From the NCBI GenBank assembly GCA_964196155.1, contig CAXMRP010000009.1:1-16146 (forward strand): a stretch of 16,146 bases of DNA, in the 5' to 3' direction. This document shows, one piece after another, positions 1 to 6,522 of the stretch. This DNA is from CAXMRP01 sp964196155. Its GTDB lineage: Bacteria; Pseudomonadota; Alphaproteobacteria; Rhizobiales; Afifellaceae. A model generated the notes under the pieces. That model was not told the origin of the DNA. It worked only from the letters and a program-made list of their open reading frames with translations, and ran no database searches. Position 1 is the stretch's first letter; every line of letters starts with the position of its first letter. A program made the position numbers and the translations under genes.

Positions 1-1506
1 GGGCGAACCGGAAGTGCCGGACTGGCGGCCATCACCGATGCAGGGCAATTCGTTGATGCCCTTTTTCAAAAGTGCCGCCGGCGGGTTCATGTTGACCACC
101 TCGGCGCCACCGGGATAGCCGATCGGACCGGCGCCACGAATGAACAGCAGGGTGTTTTCATCAATCCCGAGCGAAGGATCATCGATGCGGGCGTGGTAGT
201 CCTCGCGGCCATCAAAGACCACGGCGCGGCCTTCAAACGCATCCGGATCGTCGGGATTGGACAAGAACAATTTGCGGAACTGATCGGACACGCCGGACAG
301 TTTCATGATGGCCGAATCAAACAGATTGCCCTTCAGGTTGACGAAACCGGCGGCTTCCATCATCGGCGCATCATAGGCGCGGATGACCTCGCGGTCGGGG
401 GAGAATTTACCCTGGCAATTCTCGCCGATCGTCTTGCCATTGGCGGTTACCGCATCGGGATGGGGCAGGGCCTTGTGTTCAATCAGCTCAGCGATAATCG
501 CCGGCAGGCCGCCGGCACGGTGGTAGTCTTCGCCAAGGAAACGGCCGGCGGGCTGGAGATCGAGAAGCAGCGGAATATTGTAGCCGATGTTGTCCCAATC
601 ATCATTGTTGAGTTCAACGCCGATGTGGCGGGCAATGGCATTGAGGTGGATCGGTGCATTGGTTGAACCGCCGATTGCCGAGTTGATGACGATGGCGTTT
701 TCAAAGGCTTCCCGGGTCAGAATTTCCGATGGCTTCTGGTCCTGATGGACCATTTCAACAATACGCTTGCCAGTGAGATAAGCGGTTTCGGCGCGCTCGC
801 GGTGGACAGCGGGAATCGCGGCATTTCCCGGCAGCGACATGCCGAGCGCCTCGGTCAGCGAGTTCATCGTCGTGGCGGTGCCCATGGTGTTGCAATAACC
901 GGGCGAGGGAGCCGAGGAGGCGACCATGTCGACATATTCGGCCCAGTCGATTTCGCCAGCGGCTTTCAGCTTCTTGGCATGCCATTTAATGGTGCCGGAC
1001 CCGGCGCGCTCGCCCTTGTACCAGCCGTTCAGCATCGGCCCGACCGATAGGGCGATCGCCGGAATGTTAACGGTAGCGGCGGCCATCAGGCACGCTGGCG
1101 CTGTTTTGTCGCAGCCAACCGTGAGCACAACGCCGTCGATGGGATAACCGAACAGGATCTCCACCAGGCCGAGATAGGCCAGGTTACGATCCAGCATGGC
1201 GGTTGGCCGTTTGCCGGTTTCCTGAATGGGGTGCACCGGAAATTCAAAGGCGATGCCGCCGGCCTCACGGATGCCTTCGCGCACCCGGTTTGCCAAAACC
1301 AGGTGATGACGGTTGCACGGCGACAGGTCCGAACCGGTCTGGGCGATGCCGATCAGCGGCTTGCCGGACTGCAATTCTTCGCGACTCAGGCCCCAGTTCA
1401 TGTAGCGCTCGATATACAGCGCGGTCATGTCGGGATCGTCCGGATTGTCAAACCATATCTGCGAACGAAGTTTCAACATCGTGCCGTGTTTGGCGTCGAA
1501 TGCCAT
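1..1506 (-). CDS. IlvD/Edd-family sugar-acid dehydratase, partial (xylonate dehydratase-like)
   Basis: 502 residues are visible; the C-terminus lies beyond the left edge, and family members are usually about 575-595 long. These enzymes dehydrate aldonic acids or dihydroxy-acids to 2-keto-3-deoxy products with an Fe-S cluster and Mg. Seen here are the three expected cysteines: C64 in SPCNR, C132 in VGCDKT, with the Mg-binding D133 and the normally carbamylated K134, and C205 in CNTMGTA. QSGT is near the visible end. The N-terminal pattern WFDNPDDPDMTALYIERYMNWG recalls pentonate dehydratases such as Caulobacter XylD more than branched-chain IlvD; that comparison is from memory. The start is ATG at 1504-1506, with AAGGAGG at 1514-1520. 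The gene is divergent from the aminotransferase at 1596. The substrate (xylonate, arabinonate or another acid) cannot be settled from sequence alone, and no transporter or regulator is visible within the window. Confidence 0.88.
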   Translation of the reverse strand, partial: MAFDAKHGTMLKLRSQIWFDNPDDPDMTALYIERYMNWGLSREELQSGKPLIGIAQTGSDLSPCNRHHLVLANRVREGIREAGGIAFEFPVHPIQETGKRPTAMLDRNLAYLGLVEILFGYPIDGVVLTVGCDKTAPACLMAAATVNIPAIALSVGPMLNGWYKGERAGSGTIKWHAKKLKAAGEIDWAEYVDMVASSAPSPGYCNTMGTATTMNSLTEALGMSLPGNAAIPAVHRERAETAYLTGKRIVEMVHQDQKPSEILTREAFENAIVINSAIGGSTNAPIHLNAIARHIGVELNNDDWDNIGYNIPLLLDLQPAGRFLGEDYHRAGGLPAIIAELIEHKALPHPDAVTANGKTIGENCQGKFSPDREVIRAYDAPMMEAAGFVNLKGNLFDSAIMKLSGVSDQFRKLFLSNPDDPDAFEGRAVVFDGREDYHARIDDPSLGIDENTLLFIRGAGPIGYPGGAEVVNMNPPAALLKKGINELPCIGDGRQSGTSGSP

Positions 1507-1595
1507 CGCGGTGCCTCCTTGATTTTGTCATTGATTGCTTGCGGGCGACCATGGGCTTAAACGAGGATGAAAATCAATCGGGAGAATGAAATCCG

Positions 1596-2780
1596 ATGCT
1601 GACAACCATTGCCGGTTTTGACCGGATTGGCGAGGAAAACGCCTTTGCGGTGCTGGCCCGGGCCGGGGCGCTCGCGGCACAGGGGCGCGATATCATCAAT
1701 CTGGGGATCGGCCAGCCCGATTTCAGCACGCCGCCGCATATTGTCGAGGCGGCGATCAAGGCGCTGCGCGACGGGCATCATGGCTATACACCGGCGACCG
1801 GGATTCCACCGCTGCGCGAGGCCGTCGCCAAACGGACGTTGGATACTACCGGTATTGAAGTGTCGCCGGACAATGTCATCGTCGTACCCGGCGGCAAGAT
1901 CACCATGTTCGCGGCTATCTTGATGTTCGGCGAACCGGGGGCGGATATTCTTTATCCCGATCCGGGGTTCCCAATCTATCGCTCGATGATCGAGTTTACC
2001 GGGGCGCGGCCGGTGCCGGTTCCGATCCGCGAAGACAATGATTTTGCCTTTTCCGCCGACGAAACCTTGTCGCTGATCACGCCGCAGACGCGGTTGCTGA
2101 TCGTCAATTCGCCGGCCAATCCGACCGGCGGTGTGACGCCGCGCCCGGAAATCGACAAGCTGGTGGCCGGGCTGGAGGCGCATCCCCATGTGGCGATCCT
2201 GTCTGACGAGATCTACGATCAGATGGTCTATGACGGGATGGCGCATGTGTCGCTGCTTGGCTATCCCTCGATCCGTGACCGGCTGATCCTGCTCAATGGC
2301 TGGTCAAAAACCTGGGCAATGACCGGCTGGCGGATGGGCTGGTCGATTTGGCCGGACAGGCTCTACGACAAAGTGCGAAAGCTGGCAGTCAATGCCTGGT
2401 CCTGCGTCAATGCGCCGGCGCAATATGCCGGGATTGCTGCGTTGGAGGGGCCGCAGGACGCGGTGGCGGAGATGATGGCGGCGTTTGACCAGCGGCGGCT
2501 GGCGGTGACCGATCTGCTCAACGGACTGCCGAATGTATCGTGCCGTCTGCCCAAGGGGGCATTCTATGGGTTTCCGAATATTTCGCAGACCGGCTGGCAG
2601 GCCAAGCCGCTCGCCTCGGCCTTGCTGGAGGATGCCGGTGTGGCGCTGATCGGCGGGCCGGATTTTGGTATTCTGGGCGAAGGGTATATCCGGGTGTCCT
2701 ATGCCAATTCGCTGGAGAATATCGAGGCGGCGATGGGGCGTATCGGTAGCTTTCTGGAAGAACACGAGACTCTCAATTGA
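1596..2780 (+). CDS. Class I/II pyridoxal-phosphate aminotransferase (AspC-like)
   Basis: This 394-residue protein is a full-length fold-type I aminotransferase. Visible signatures are the N-terminal GIGQPDF (37-43), YTPATGIPPLRE (64-75), the PLP-ring region NSPANPTGG (171-179, N175), the aspartate/tyrosine pair in SDEIYD (D204, Y207), the Schiff-base lysine K238 in NGWSKTWAMTGWRMGW, and the carboxylate-binding R366 in YIRVSYANS. These match the aspartate/aromatic aminotransferase subgroup of alphaproteobacteria, which transfers an amino group between an amino acid and 2-oxoglutarate; the substrate cannot be predicted. GGAG at 1581-1584 lies 11 bases before the ATG, slightly long. It is divergent from the sugar-acid dehydratase across 89 bp and convergent with the Spy-like gene, so no operon partner indicates a pathway. 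Confidence 0.88.
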   Translation: MLTTIAGFDRIGEENAFAVLARAGALAAQGRDIINLGIGQPDFSTPPHIVEAAIKALRDGHHGYTPATGIPPLREAVAKRTLDTTGIEVSPDNVIVVPGGKITMFAAILMFGEPGADILYPDPGFPIYRSMIEFTGARPVPVPIREDNDFAFSADETLSLITPQTRLLIVNSPANPTGGVTPRPEIDKLVAGLEAHPHVAILSDEIYDQMVYDGMAHVSLLGYPSIRDRLILLNGWSKTWAMTGWRMGWSIWPDRLYDKVRKLAVNAWSCVNAPAQYAGIAALEGPQDAVAEMMAAFDQRRLAVTDLLNGLPNVSCRLPKGAFYGFPNISQTGWQAKPLASALLEDAGVALIGGPDFGILGEGYIRVSYANSLENIEAAMGRIGSFLEEHETLN

Positions 2781-2783
2781 GCA

Positions 2784-2810
2784 GGCGGCGGCCGGGTCTT
2801 TGCCGCCGCC
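2784..2810. terminator. GC-rich hairpin between convergent genes
   Basis: A perfect 9-bp inverted repeat, GGCGGCGGC at 2784-2792 and GCCGCCGCC at 2802-2810, with a 9-base loop, sits 3 bp after the aminotransferase stop and 26 bp past the end of the convergent Spy-like gene. There is no U-run on either strand, so it is at best a bidirectional or Rho-assisted terminator. Confidence 0.4.
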
Positions 2811-2836
2811 CAACGTGTCGTGTCCGGCACTGTTGC

Positions 2837-3360
2837 CTATCGGGTTTTCCGGTGCATCAATGCGTCAAGCTGTCGTTTCTGACTGTCCGTCAGCACTGCC
2901 TCGAAGGCGGCAGTCGGTTCGGCCAGGTCGGCGACGAGACCTGCCATCCGTTCCAGTTCGACGGCTGCCTTGCTGATTTGTGGGGCATAGGCGGAACCGG
3001 CGGCGATTTCCCCTTTTTCGAGCGACTGGCAAAAATCGGCCGCCGCCTGCGAAGCTGCGGTCAATCGCTCAACCAGTGCCTTGTAAGACGGTTTCTGATC
3101 CGGTGTCAGGGCGAACCAGCCGGCGCCTATTTCTGCAAATCTGGCGATCGCTTGTGGCGAATGATTGCAGGTGTGATGGTTGCCGCGGCTGCCACGGTGC
3201 TGCCAGCGGCCGCCAAAATGGCTATAAGCAGCGGGATCGCCGGCGGCGCTGGCCACAGTAACCGGTCGCCACGGACCGGTGTAACGATCGGCGGCGTAGA
3301 ACAAGCCGCCAAACACAGCAAGAACTGCAAAAACAAGAGCGATTTTTTCGGGAACGTCAT
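2837..3360 (-). pseudogene. Spy/CpxP-like LTxxQ envelope protein with apparent frameshift near the N-terminus
   Basis: The continuous frame from a GTG at 3316 gives 159 residues with two LTxxQ motifs, LTPDQ and LTDSQ, about 80 residues apart. This is the mark of the Spy/CpxP/LTXXQ family of periplasmic chaperones and metal sensors. That frame has no ATG, and its N-terminus starts inside a hydrophobic stretch. An ATG at 3358-3360, with GGAG six bases upstream, begins MTFPKK in the next frame. The two frames meet at an A6 run (T6 at 3343-3348 on +). One added A would give MTFPKKIALVFAVLAVFGGLFYA, a good signal or anchor sequence, and about 174 residues. A His-rich segment (HFGGRW.. NHHTCNH) follows the hydrophobic region. 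The break may be an assembly error, a real mutation or recoding; if it is an error the gene is intact. The gene is divergent from marR and probably controlled by it. Confidence 0.62.
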
Positions 3361-3381
3361 CGGCATCTCCATTGACATTGA

Positions 3382-3411
3382 GTTATATGACAATCAGATT
3401 GTCAGTGTGAT
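3382..3411 (-). promoter_or_regulatory. Candidate promoter of the Spy-like gene
   Basis: On the minus strand ATCACA (3411-3406, 4/6 match to -35) is followed, after 18 bp, by TATAAC (3387-3382, 5/6 match to -10). This would start transcription near 3375, about 15 bases before the ATG at 3360. The spacer is almost exactly filled by the 17-bp palindrome at 3388-3404, a typical position for a repressor operator. The identification is by eye only. Confidence 0.4.
3388..3404. promoter_or_regulatory. Palindromic operator 1 (TGACAAT-CAG-ATTGTCA)
   Basis: A perfect inverted repeat with 7-bp arms and a 3-bp centre lies in the marR/spy intergenic region. The half-site TGACA recurs in the two other repeats nearby. 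MarR dimers typically bind 16-20 bp palindromes in their own divergent promoters, so this is a likely operator for the adjacent MarR protein. It lies within the proposed spy promoter spacer. Confidence 0.6.
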
Positions 3412-3423
3412 TCGAAGATCGTA

Positions 3424-3442
3424 TTGACTTCAATATTGTCAA
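3424..3442. promoter_or_regulatory. Imperfect operator 2 (TTGAC-N9-GTCAA)
   Basis: An inverted repeat with 5-bp arms TTGAC (3424-3428) and GTCAA (3438-3442) uses the same half-site sequence as the flanking perfect palindromes. Its centre is 20 bp from that of operator 3, about two helical turns, so the two could be occupied on the same face. It is the weakest of the three. Confidence 0.45.
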
Positions 3443-3444
3443 CT

Positions 3445-3461
3445 TGACATTAAACATGTCA
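3445..3461. promoter_or_regulatory. Palindromic operator 3 (TGACAT-TAAAC-ATGTCA)
   Basis: A perfect 6-bp-arm inverted repeat with a 5-bp centre ends 13 bases before the marR start codon. It is close enough to block marR transcription initiation or early elongation, consistent with autoregulation. It shares the TGACA half-site with operator 1. Confidence 0.55.
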
Positions 3462-3474
3462 TAAAGGATCGAAG

Positions 3475-3936
3475 ATGGAGTCGGAAAAAGCGCTATACGC
3501 AGTTCTCGATCAGATTCGCCTGAGTTTCAACATGATGCGGTCGGCGGCCGACGCCATGCATGGCGACCTGAGTATTTCGGCGGCAATGCGTGCCGTGCTG
3601 GAGCGCCTGGCCCGGGGCGGGCCGCAGACTGTGCCGGCCATGGCGCGGACGCGAAATGTCTCGCGGCAGCATATTCAGAAGCTGGTGGATGCGCTGGGCG
3701 AGGCCGCGCTGGTTGATCTTGAGCCCAATCCCGCCCACAAACGCTCGCCGCTGGTCAAACTGACACCTGAAGGGCAGGAAATTTTCGCGACGATAGAAGC
3801 CCGTGAAGCGGCGGTAATCACGCGTTTGACTGAGGCCCTTGCCGATCGCGATCTGGGCGCCACCGCGCGGACGCTACGCGCTCTGACCGCAGCGCTTGGC
3901 GAACAATTTCCTGACTTCGCCGACGGTGATCGTTAG
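3475..3936 (+). CDS. MarR-family transcriptional regulator
   Basis: This 153-residue protein has the usual MarR length and layout: an N-terminal dimerisation helix (1-30), a winged helix-turn-helix with recognition helix around VSRQHIQKLVDALGEAALV (62-80), a basic wing DLEPNPAHKRSPLVKLTPEG (81-100), and a C-terminal dimerisation helix. MarR proteins are usually ligand- or redox-responsive repressors of a divergent gene and of themselves. ATG 3475 is preceded by AAGGA (3464-3468). The divergent partner is a Spy-like LTxxQ envelope protein, which suggests control of an envelope or metal-stress response, although no ligand can be inferred. No conserved cysteine is present, so thiol-based sensing as in OhrR is unlikely. 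It ends 37 bp from the convergent gloB stop. Confidence 0.87.
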   Translation: MESEKALYAVLDQIRLSFNMMRSAADAMHGDLSISAAMRAVLERLARGGPQTVPAMARTRNVSRQHIQKLVDALGEAALVDLEPNPAHKRSPLVKLTPEGQEIFATIEAREAAVITRLTEALADRDLGATARTLRALTAALGEQFPDFADGDR

Positions 3937-3973
3937 CGCCTTGCAGCGCATTCGCGGCTCTGGAAGTTGGCAA

Positions 3974-4744
3974 TCAGAACCGGTCTTTTCGGCCGCGAAT
4001 TTCGGCAAAGACCGCTACCGGGTCGGCGCCTGTCAAATCCATGGCTTTGGCGGGGCCGGGATTGTCGGCGCGCAGGAAAGGATTGGTTTCCTTCTCGCGG
4101 CCAATGGTTGAAGGTAAAGTCGGCTTGCCGGCCGCCCGCAGTGCTTCGATCTCGGTGAGGCGTGAGGCCAGTGCTGCATTGGCTGGATCAGCGGTGACTG
4201 CAAATCGGGCGTTGGCCAGCGTATATTCGTGGCCGCAATATAGCGCTGTGTCGTCGGGCAGGGCGCGCAGCTTCAACAGCGAATCCCACATCATCGGCGG
4301 CGTGCCTTCAAAGACCCGGCCGCAGCCCAACGCAAACAGCGTATCGCCGGCGAACACCACATGATCGTCGGCAATATAGTAGCTGACATGATCGAGAGTG
4401 TGTCCGGGCGTTTCCAATACCGTCACCTCATGGCCAGCGAAATCAAACCGGTCGCCTTCAGATACCGATCGGTCATAAAGCCCGGTTGCGGCGGCGCTTT
4501 TTGCCGGACCGATCACCTCAACGCCGCCCGCAGCCGTCAGGGCAGGAATGCCTTCGATGTGGTCCAAGTGCTTGTGGGTGACAAAAATGTGCGTGAGGGT
4601 CCAGCCTCTTTGCTCCAACTCGGCCTGGATGGGGGCGGCAGCCGGGGCGTCGATGGCGGCGGTTGCGCCGCTTTCCCGGTCATGGACCAGGACGGCAAAA
4701 TTATCGTCGCGGATGTTGAACTGGACAATGGTGAGTGCGGTCAT
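3974..4744 (-). CDS. gloB: Hydroxyacylglutathione hydrolase (glyoxalase II)
   Basis: 256 residues, the normal glyoxalase II length. It hydrolyses S-D-lactoylglutathione to lactate and glutathione, the second step of methylglyoxal detoxification in the cytoplasm. The metallo-beta-lactamase fold is shown by THKHLDH (H57, H59, D61, H62), H115 in ETPGHTLDH, D134 in FAGDTLF and H172 in YCGHEYT. The C-terminal helical domain carries the family signature KETNPFLR, near the glutathione-binding residues. ATG 4744 has no clear Shine-Dalgarno sequence. It is divergent from a SAM methyltransferase across 237 bp, an arrangement I recall as common in rhizobia. Confidence 0.93.
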   Translation of the reverse strand: MTALTIVQFNIRDDNFAVLVHDRESGATAAIDAPAAAPIQAELEQRGWTLTHIFVTHKHLDHIEGIPALTAAGGVEVIGPAKSAAATGLYDRSVSEGDRFDFAGHEVTVLETPGHTLDHVSYYIADDHVVFAGDTLFALGCGRVFEGTPPMMWDSLLKLRALPDDTALYCGHEYTLANARFAVTADPANAALASRLTEIEALRAAGKPTLPSTIGREKETNPFLRADNPGPAKAMDLTGADPVAVFAEIRGRKDRF

Positions 4745-4981
4745 GAGGGCTCGTCTACTTTCTGGTTCTTGCCGGGATCATCGCTGCTGATACCGCTATT
4801 GCCAATTTGGCGGAGTGACCGTCAAGATCAAGGCGAATCGCCGCCGCGGGATGTTTTTTCGCATCCGTAGCGTCTTAGGCCATGACAACCGCCTGCGAAT
4901 AAATTTCTGCTATTGTCATACGCAACTTAACCGGGGCGGGCTGATCAAGGTTGCAGAGCGACCCGGTCGGCTGAGGGCGGC

Positions 4982-5722
4982 ATGTATCTCGACGTTATCG
5001 ACCTTCGCGATTTTTACGCCTCGGAACTCGGCGATATCGTGGCACGCCAAATCGGCGCCAGTTTTGAGCGCCTGCAACCGGCCAGCACAGGCGGATGCGT
5101 GTTGGGCCTTGGATTTGTAACGCCCTATCTGCAGACATACCGGTCCGATGCCGAGCGGATATTGGCCTTCATGCCGGCGCCGCAAGGTGTGCTTGACTGG
5201 CCGCCGGAGGGAAAATCGGCAACGGCGTTGGTCGCCGAGGATGCCTTGCCACTTCCTGACTCCTGCGTCGATTTTGCGCTCGTCGTTCATGCGCTGGAAA
5301 TGTCGGCGCAGCCGCCGGCCCTGATGGCCGAGTTGCGGCGGGTACTTACCCGCTCCGGTCGGGTCGCCATTGTGGTGCCCAACAGGCAGGGTTTGTGGGC
5401 ACGTTCCGATGTGTCGCCTTTTGGGTTCGGACGGCCATTCTCGCGTGGTCAGCTGCGGGCGTTGTTGGCCGAAACCGGATTTATCTGCGAGCGGTTCGAT
5501 ACTGCGCTCTATATGCCGGCTAGCGGCCGGCGAGCGATGATGGGCATGTCGGGGCTGCTGGAGAAAACCGGACGCAGGGTCTGGCCGGCCTTTTGTGGCG
5601 TGACGTTGGTTCTGGCATCGAAAGGCCCGATTGAGGGCGCGAAAGTTTCCGTGCGGCCGCGTTTCGTGCGGGTTCTGCAGCCGGCCTTGCGACCCAAACC
5701 TTCTGCGTCAATCCACCGTTGA
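4982..5722 (+). CDS. Class I SAM-dependent methyltransferase, divergent from gloB
   Basis: This 246-residue protein has a Methyltransf_11-like core. VLGLGFVTPYL (about 40-50) replaces the usual glycine-rich motif I, ALPLPDSCVDFALVVHALE (about 88-106) covers the motif II region, and ELRRVLTRSGRVAIVVPNR (about 118-136) is the post-II strand. The first glycine-rich motif is degenerate compared with VLDxGxGxG. It fits the conserved rhizobial methyltransferase found next to gloB, whose substrate is, to my knowledge, unknown. The start ATG 4982 is supported by GAGGGCGG just upstream. The basic C-terminal tail (KVSVRPRFVRVLQPALRPKPSASIHR region) is unusual in charge and could bind an acidic partner or nucleic acid; that is inference. 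Confidence 0.8.
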   Translation: MYLDVIDLRDFYASELGDIVARQIGASFERLQPASTGGCVLGLGFVTPYLQTYRSDAERILAFMPAPQGVLDWPPEGKSATALVAEDALPLPDSCVDFALVVHALEMSAQPPALMAELRRVLTRSGRVAIVVPNRQGLWARSDVSPFGFGRPFSRGQLRALLAETGFICERFDTALYMPASGRRAMMGMSGLLEKTGRRVWPAFCGVTLVLASKGPIEGAKVSVRPRFVRVLQPALRPKPSASIHR

Positions 5723-5810
5723 TGCTGCCCGAGGCCGCAGAGGAACCAAATAATAGAACGTATTTCTTGATTATTGAATCACTCAATACGCTCTTTTCTT
5801 TTGATTTTAC

Positions 5811-5854
5811 GCGCATTTAAATCCGAAAACCGGGTCCCACTTTTCGGAATGCGC
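5811..5854. repeat. Rhizobiales-type intergenic palindromic repeat after metW
   Basis: Nested inverted repeats: outer arms GCGCATT (5811-5817) and AATGCGC (5848-5854), and inner arms CCGAAAA (5823-5829) and TTTTCGG (5841-5847), with an 11-base loop CCGGGTCCCAC. The left side has a 5-base bulge. It begins one base after the metW stop on the minus strand. The core CCGAAAAGTGGGACCCGG (minus strand) closely resembles an intergenic element I recall as dispersed through Rhizobium, Mesorhizobium and Bradyrhizobium genomes. It may also serve as the metXW 3' hairpin. Confidence 0.6.
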
Positions 5855-5855
5855 T

Positions 5856-6512
5856 CTATGCCTTGCCGCCGGACAAAAGGAATACGGCCTGATTGCCAAT
5901 CAAATTGCGGATTGCCAACGGGGTCGATTGCGGCAGATGACCCTTCCTGCCGTACAGCGTGACGGACCGCTCGACTGTGGCATCGACGGCGGCGACCAGT
6001 TCGGTGAAATCGCGGATCGTGCAAAAATGGATGTTCGGCGTATCGTACCAACTATAAGGTAGGTTCTCGTTCACCGGCATCCGGCCGCCGGTAGTCAGTT
6101 GCGAGCGAATGCGCCAATGGCCGAAATTGGGGATCGACACGATGGCCTTGCGGCCAATGCGCAGGAGCGATTCCAGCACGATGCGGGGGTTGCGCGTCGC
6201 CTGAATTGTCTGGCTCAGAATCGCAAAATCGAAGGCATTTTCCGGATAGACAGCAAGATCGTTGTCGGCATCGCCCTGAATGACGGACAGGCCTCTGGCA
6301 ACGCAATTGTTGACGCGGGCCTGGGCGATCTCGATGCCTCGCGCCTCGACCTGTTTTTCGTCTTGCAGCATCGCCAGCAAGGTGCCATCGCCGCAGCCGA
6401 CATCCAGCACCTTGGCGCCGGGCTGGACGAAACCCGACACGACATGCAGATCAACCCGTTCGGGATCGGCGGCCATCGTTCGCACGCTCGCGGTATTTTC
6501 GTTTGTGCTCAT
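5856..6512 (-). CDS. metW: Methionine biosynthesis protein MetW
   Basis: 218 residues, the standard MetW length, with a methyltransferase-like Rossmann core: VLDVGCGDGTLL (35-46) is a SAM-binding motif I, and GIEI follows at the second acidic strand. Later family segments include FDFAILSQTIQATRNPRIVLESLLRIGRKAIVSIPNFGHW and the C-terminal PLYGRKG-like and QAVFLL stretches. MetW is the conserved partner of MetX in many proteobacteria and is thought to assist or activate homoserine acylation; its own catalytic activity is not firmly established. The gene starts 10 bp after the metX stop, so the two are co-transcribed and probably translationally linked. The stop is immediately followed by a palindromic repeat. 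Confidence 0.93.
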   Translation of the reverse strand: MSTNENTASVRTMAADPERVDLHVVSGFVQPGAKVLDVGCGDGTLLAMLQDEKQVEARGIEIAQARVNNCVARGLSVIQGDADNDLAVYPENAFDFAILSQTIQATRNPRIVLESLLRIGRKAIVSIPNFGHWRIRSQLTTGGRMPVNENLPYSWYDTPNIHFCTIRDFTELVAAVDATVERSVTLYGRKGHLPQSTPLAIRNLIGNQAVFLLSGGKA

Positions 6513-6522
6513 GCCATCGCCC

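Noticed and set aside
3127..3393. 88-codon minus-strand ORF with a lipobox-like LAAC
   Set aside because: It shares the first codons of the Spy-like gene, but past the A6 run its frame competes with the LTxxQ frame. The family match lies in the other frame, so the lipobox is probably chance, unless recoding occurs.
4801..4811. GCCAATTTGGC palindrome between gloB and the methyltransferase
   Set aside because: Short and single; no paired site or promoter elements that I can fix around it.
5772..5788. TATTGA-ATCAC-TCAATA inverted repeat
   Set aside because: AT-rich 6-bp arms in a 133-bp convergent gap; no gene start nearby and no match to the MarR half-site, so it is not called.
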